From Hydnum rufescens UP504 (Eukaryota > Basidiomycota > Agaricomycetes > Cantharellales > Hydnaceae): DNA of 13,181 nucleotides. Both the position numbers and the translations under genes were made by a program. Below the pieces are notes generated by a model. That model made no database searches. It saw nothing but the letters and a program-made list of their open reading frames with translations, and had not been told where the DNA came from. Numbering within the stretch: the first letter of the stretch is position 1; each line of letters begins with the position of its first letter. Positions 9,193 through 13,181 of the stretch are shown here, piece by piece. The DNA lies in the NCBI GenBank assembly GCA_014904985.1, contig MU129268.1, positions 21,396 through 34,576 of the forward strand, given 5' to 3'.

Positions 9193-10693
9193 TTTCATCG
9201 TTGCCTATTTGTGATTAATAACAAACAAGCACATGTCGATGAACAAAACCATATCAATCTTGCAAGTCGTTTGAAACGCCACTTTGACGATGCTACAGCC
9301 AAACTTGAAGAGGCAGAATGCACTCTAGAGAAGCTAATGATCCCGGTCGACGACATCAAGGCTGCATGGGCTGAGCAACTGTCGACTCAACAGGCTGAGC
9401 CCCCTTGTTTGTTTATTTCATTCGTCCTGACCACATTTACTGACAATGGTTCATTAGGCCCAGAAAAGGATGCCGGTGTGAAGGCAATTGAGGCTGTACT
9501 CAATCTCTTGAAAACTTGAACGTCTCTTCGGCAGCAAATTACAATTACTTCAAATTGACAGACAGCGGCTGCTCTACATGACCCTTCATCTCTGTATTGC
9601 CACGAACTCCTCAATCAGCTCAACCAACTGCGGACATCCCTAGAAAAGATTGAATTGCAGCTTGCGAAAAAGGAGAGTGATCTCCTCCTTCACAGCAAGA
9701 TGACGAGGGCGGATTTAGACAAAATTAAATCTTCTCAATGGTACGATGCTTTGATTCACACTCGAGCACACTACCATCGGCTGGTATCAGCCTTGGTGGG
9801 CCATAAATTCACAATTACTCAGTGTATTGAGGATTACCGAAGCCATACATTAGGTGAGCTTGAGTGTCAGAAGCGTAACCTAATCTGACACCAACATCTT
9901 TCCAAAGATCATAAAGCACATCTTCATGAAGCGAAAGCAGACAAAAAACAACAACCTGCGATCATGCGCTGTCTTGAACAACTCAACAAACAAATACAAC
10001 GTATGCTGGACAACTGGGATGATGCACCCCCAGGCGCGATCCCACCCGAAACACTTGACTGGAAGGGGCTATTCTCTCTGGACATCAATGGTGTTATTTG
10101 GAAAGGTTTGCACGTGCTCAAAGCTGGACTTGGGGACGATCACGTGCCACCAAGATGGTTGGCGGACGAAAATATGCGAGTAGCCATAATCGCATATCTC
10201 GACTTAGAGGGTTGTCAAGTCGAACTTGATATAATCAAATGGGAAGTGACGAACATACATGTCTGGTATACAGAAGAATACAACGCTATTCGGGCTGCAA
10301 TTCACAAGGCTAGTATGGACATAAAGTTACATTGCATCCTTTTGATTCTCATCACCCTTTGTAGAAACCGATCCCGCTCTTTGATTCCATCTTTCACATA
10401 AACTTGCTACCCTTGAGGAAGTTGGAGCAACATGGGACTATTCGCTGTGTCAACTACTGTATCCTGCAGAGCTATGATCCGTTGTACAGTTCACGTCAAG
10501 GATTGTGCCTCCTGTGACCATTTCTGTTCATACACTCTCTACCCTAGCACATGAAGACGGGTTCGATTCCAATAGTGAGGATTGCATGGAGTGGAATCCC
10601 ACAATCCCCATATCTGAGGAATTGAAGAAGATAGACGATGCCGAGGAATGTAGTAGCGAAGGATTCCCTGACAATGCCTCTGATTCTGAATAA

Positions 10694-11613
10694 ACCATAT
10701 ATATATCTCCGATCCCAAAAAAAAAGTGCCTATGAGTCTAGAAAATTATGCATTTGCAACAATTATTGGGCTTTGTCCACAAGAGCTTTATATATGCCCA
10801 TGAACCTGTATTATAATTCGGAGCCTGTGGCAGGTGGCAGCATGAGATGAACTGGCCATGGTCACCATGTGTGAATTCAGTCACTTGAGTGGTCACTCTC
10901 AAATAGTCACTCTTGAAGAGTCACTCTCAAATAGTCTTGAATAGTCACTCTTGAATAGTCACACTTGAATAGTACTCAAATAGTCACACGAGTACTGCAA
11001 TCGCAAGTGTGAAATTTTTTTGTGATGTGAGACCAATTCAAGCTAGCCAAACAAAGGGGCATTTGAGGATGTGTAATGCTAGCACTGGCCACTGTACAAT
11101 TGGCAGTGACTTTGTGACATGGCAGAAAGAGATGTGGTGTGCCACTTCGTTAGTGATGTTGTGCAGTGGTCACTTGAATAGGCACTTGAGCACTCGTCCC
11201 TCAAATACTTCTTGAATAGCCACACAAACCATGTACAATCATGTTCCTTCTTTAAATGTTGAGATTATACCTTTACAATAGTTTCTTTACTGGGGGGGAT
11301 CCCACTGCAAAGAGTTTGCGAGAATTGACACAAGAATCGACTGAGAATCGAAGAAATTCTCCCTTCATGCTTGTATTAATCCCTGATCGTTTCCTATGGT
11401 GTCCTTAGTAGGGACGATTCTTGCTCCGGGTCTTGGAACAAGTGAATGTAGCTTCAAATTTGGTAGATGGGAGTATATATACATCCAGTAAAATGGTAAA
11501 ACGAGGGTGTAAAGATGGAGAACAGCAGCAGTTATTGGGGAGAAACGAGGTATATTATTCCCGAGCAGGGTAATCAGAAAGCAAGGTTTGCCATGAAATT
11601 TTGGAGGATCGCG
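10694..11613. other. Non-coding region between the KDZ gene and the minus-strand repeat gene
   Basis: This holds the 3' flank of the KDZ gene and the 3' flank of the convergent minus-strand gene. It contains the minisatellite described separately, an A-run at 10719-10727, and AT-rich TATATATA runs at about 10698 and 11474. GAATCGA-type motifs repeat around 11325-11360. No protein or RNA gene was recognised. Confidence 0.5.
10878..10996. repeat. Short-unit minisatellite (GTCACTCTTGAATA / GTCACTCTCAAATA)
   Basis: About nine units of 10-14 bp, most starting GTCAC and ending in TTGAATA or TCAAATA. The two endings mix along the array, so TTGA and TCAA halves give short local dyads. Related units recur about 170 bp downstream at 11168-11226 (GGTCACTTGAATAG, CTTGAATAGCCAC). 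The array begins 185 bp past the transposase stop. Clusters of short repeats inside transposon ends can be transposase-binding subterminal repeats, but no matching copies were seen on the 5' side, so this is inference. Confidence 0.65.
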
Positions 11614-13181
11614 TCAAGGATCATGGTGATAAAAGTCATGCTGGGAAGAGTTGTGAGAGTCATGATAAGGGTCACGAGAGGCATGGCGAGGCTCCTGAGA
11701 GTTGTGATAAGAAGGCTGATGAGTGTCGCAGTGAGGAGGCTCATGAGAGTCATGATACAGAGGCTGATGAGTGTCGCGATATGGATACGGAGGCTGATGA
11801 GTGTTGCGATATGGAGGCTGACGAGTGTCACGATATGGAGGCTGATGAGTGTCATGATATGGCAGTTCATGGGAGTCACGATATGGAGGCTCGGGAGAGT
11901 CACGATAGGAAGGCTCACGAGTTTCATGATATGGGGGCTCACTGGTATCACGATATGGGGGCTCATGAGAGTCACGATGTGGAGGTTCACAATATGGGGG
12001 CTCACCAGTGTCACGATAGGGAGGCTCACGAGTGTTGCGATAAGGCTCATGGGAGTGGTGATGAGGAGGCTCATGGGTGTCACGAAGATGAGGCTTGGGA
12101 GGGTCATGAGAAGAAGGCTTGCAAGGGTCATGAGAAGAAGGCTCACAGGGGTCATGAGAAGAAGGCTCGCGAGGGTCACGAGAAGAAGGCTTGCGAGGGT
12201 CACGAGAAGAAGGCTCACGAGGCTCATCCCAGGTGTAGGGAGAAGGCTCATGAGAGCCACAATGTAGCTGTTCTTGTTCATAAAGGATTGGTCCCTTGAT
12301 TGAGCCTGAGTCTCCATCCTTATAATTCTGTGGATAATTGTCCCCAGGCCAGTCATCTTCAGGCGGCAGGTCTTGATCGTCAAGGTCTTTTCCCTTCGAC
12401 GGCAACGTATGGGAGTTCTGGGACTGATACAGGCCAGAACGAGACGAAGGGGGTTTTGGATTTGAGCTGAAAGCTGTAGGAGATCACGAATGGTTGTGCG
12501 AATACTTAGACTGAGATGGGGGATGCGAGGATTCACGTTGCGAAGATCGTGACAGAGGGAATGAGTTGGAGGTTTGAAACCCAGAAGTTCTTGGCTCAGT
12601 GTGAGGTTTCGTGCCCAGGTAACGGCCTGGTGCAGGACTGTTGTCTTTCAGGAGGCATTGGTGGATGCTGCACATGCATGCCTTGAGGACAAACCCTGTC
12701 AAATTGGTTCAAGTCTTTCTCTTGACCCTCTATGATTGAAGAAAGATTATGAGCGGAGGATAGAAGCAACGGAACCAACATCAGGGAGGTGTCTGAGAAG
12801 GATTCAAAGGTAGTGTAAGCGTGCTGCATGCCATTGATCACTACAAGGTCCTCCACCATCGTAGTCTTCATACAAGATGGAGAGCTGATCATCGTTTGAT
12901 CGACAACATCGGAGATGGGGATCTCAATGTCTTGAGAATCCAAATCCATGTGGAAGTACTGATTGCGTAGAAGTTTGGAAGCATTATCACTGAATGGGCC
13001 CTATGGCATGGAATGTTAGGGTAGAGAATTGGGAAGAAACAATAGAAGACGCACAATTTCTGCAGTATCATCACGAAGGAATAGAGGTTGACCAAGAGGT
13101 GTCTGCAGGTCGATGTCAATAGGACTGCCAGAAGGCGAGGCACCTTCTCACAATCCTATGTCATCATTGTCAATAGGTGAT
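11614..13181 (-). pseudogene. Unrecognised minus-strand gene ending in octapeptide repeats; 5' end beyond the window, TGA-interrupted
   Basis: Read on the minus strand, the window edge opens into an acidic exon (about 13181-13055, with PIDIDLQTPLGQPLFLRDD), a 54-nt intron (13054-13001, GTGCGT, CTAAC, CATAG), then FSDNASKLLRNQYFHMDLDS and about 115 more residues to around 12600. The frame then changes by one, through a frameshift or an unresolved intron between 12700 and 12590, and continues TSGFQTSNSFPLSRSS to a TGA at 12486-12484. Past it the same frame runs through an acidic linker (LPPEDDWPGDNYPQNY) into the octapeptide array and stops at about 11614. A second TGA is at 13150-13148. No known domain was recognised; composition suggests a hydrophilic, disordered, nuclear or scaffold-type protein. 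Strand choice rests on this continuity, since the array is open in several frames. It may be a host gene or a passenger of a mobile element. Confidence 0.5.
11660..12240 (-). repeat. 24-bp minisatellite encoding octapeptide repeats
   Basis: About 22-24 units of 24 bp. On the minus strand the distal units encode RDTHQPPY / RDSHEPPY types; units nearer the N-terminus (about 12090-12235) encode DPREPSSR / DPCEPSSH types, so the array has two subfamilies that evolved from one octad. A few units are shortened or lengthened by whole codons (for example the PYPYR unit and a short CEPPHR unit), which keeps the frame. Because the unit is a multiple of three and lacks stops in four of six frames, long open frames appear on both strands. 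Confidence 0.85.

Larger units (their letters stand above)
6125..10693 (+). pseudogene. KDZ-superfamily DNA transposase with CxC1-type cysteine cluster, inactivated by in-frame stops
   Basis: The intact protein would cut and paste its element as an RNase-H-fold transposase. Proposed exons: 6125-7004, 7078-7452, 7498-7739, 7798-8330, 8395-8887, 8943-9137, 9193-9406, 9458-10312, 10365-10693. All introns are 45-73 nt and GT-AG except 9138-9192, whose donor reads ATATGT. Order of parts: Ser/Pro/His-rich N-terminus; LAQWWNDLIPRLIPPF helix; CxC1 cluster (CNGDKGC, ITC, CNC, 7392-7547) followed by AALLLLELGLFPSAPVYP; linker; CPACFGG (8287-8307); VAGDGCATQR with the first likely catalytic Asp; CRHD; FFYDIICAMH with the second Asp; HSYGHQWPCQL and HTDGEGCERE with the catalytic Glu; a long coiled-coil region; PPRWLADENMR; an acidic tail ending DNASDSE. 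In-frame stops: TGA at 6701, 6725, 6809, 6980, 8438, 8636, 9517, 9556, 9886, 10382, 10475; TAG at 6776 and 7683. The last three quarters is anchored by family motifs; the first exon rests on frame continuity only, and the ATG at 6125 is the first in frame, not proven. Confidence 0.9.

Noticed and set aside
10556..10572. GGTTCGATTCC resembling the T-arm/B-box of a tRNA gene
   Set aside because: No matching A-box, acceptor stem or anticodon arm upstream, and it lies inside the transposase acidic tail frame.
6125..10693. TGA read as a sense codon (altered genetic code)
   Set aside because: Nuclear basidiomycete genes use TGA as a stop, the two TAG codons and the broken splice donor show plain inactivation, and C-to-T decay explains all of it.
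5529..11226. Terminal inverted repeats and 8-bp target duplication of the KDZ element
   Set aside because: Searched by eye on both sides of the gene; no convincing pair was found, so element borders are not called.
11660..12240. Regular short repeats considered as a CRISPR array
   Set aside because: Units are contiguous with no unique spacers, vary gradually, and keep a coding frame; the context is eukaryotic.
11515..12299. Two long plus-strand open frames (from 11515 and 11601) and a second minus frame (11574-12536)
   Set aside because: They exist because the 24-bp unit lacks stops in those frames. Only the minus frame ending at 11614 continues into coding-like sequence outside the array. 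Kept as a caveat in the findings.
1..13181. Bacterial or viral origin of the window
   Set aside because: Multiple GT-AG introns, a eukaryotic proteasome alpha subunit and a fungal transposase type exclude a prokaryotic source; no viral gene was recognised.

Overview
The window looks like a gene-poor, repeat-rich stretch of nuclear DNA from a mushroom-forming basidiomycete (Agaricomycetes). The evidence is short GT-AG introns (about 45-77 nt) with CTAAC/CTGAC-like branch sites, host gene fragments whose closest remembered relatives are basidiomycete proteins, and a KDZ (Kyakuja-Dileera-Zisupton) transposase with a CxC1-type cysteine cluster, a superfamily very abundant in these fungi. No complete intact gene was found. 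Family names are recalled from motif knowledge; no database was searched.

Layout. 1-1711 has no recognisable gene. 1712-2426 is the 3' part of a fungal lactonase/muconate-cycloisomerase-like beta-propeller gene, cut off at its 5' end and frameshifted once. 2601-3460 is a decayed, intron-bearing copy of the proteasome alpha-4 type subunit gene (PSMA4/yeast Pre9 family). Its last exon is split by a 1.55 kb insertion (3461-5013, TG...CA ends, candidate ATGC target duplication), read here as a solo LTR; the C-terminal tail of the subunit resumes at 5014-5110. A second, 5'-truncated copy of the same LTR follows at 5158-5529. A short coiled-coil exon (5530-5796) comes next.

6125-10693 is one KDZ transposase gene on the + strand. 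It can be followed exon by exon through eight introns with no frameshift, but carries 13 in-frame stops: eleven TGA, two TAG, no TAA. One intron has lost its GT donor. This pattern points to C-to-T decay, mostly CGA to TGA, rather than random erosion. 10694-11613 is non-coding and holds a short-unit minisatellite (10878-10996, with an outlier at 11168-11226) that could be subterminal transposon DNA.

11614-13181 is the 3' part of an unrecognised minus-strand gene whose C-terminus is about 22-24 copies of an Asp/His/Pro/Tyr-rich octapeptide encoded by a 24-bp minisatellite. It too is interrupted by TGA codons. Nothing here works as a pathway: the window records gene duplication, LTR insertion, transposon decay and minisatellite expansion.
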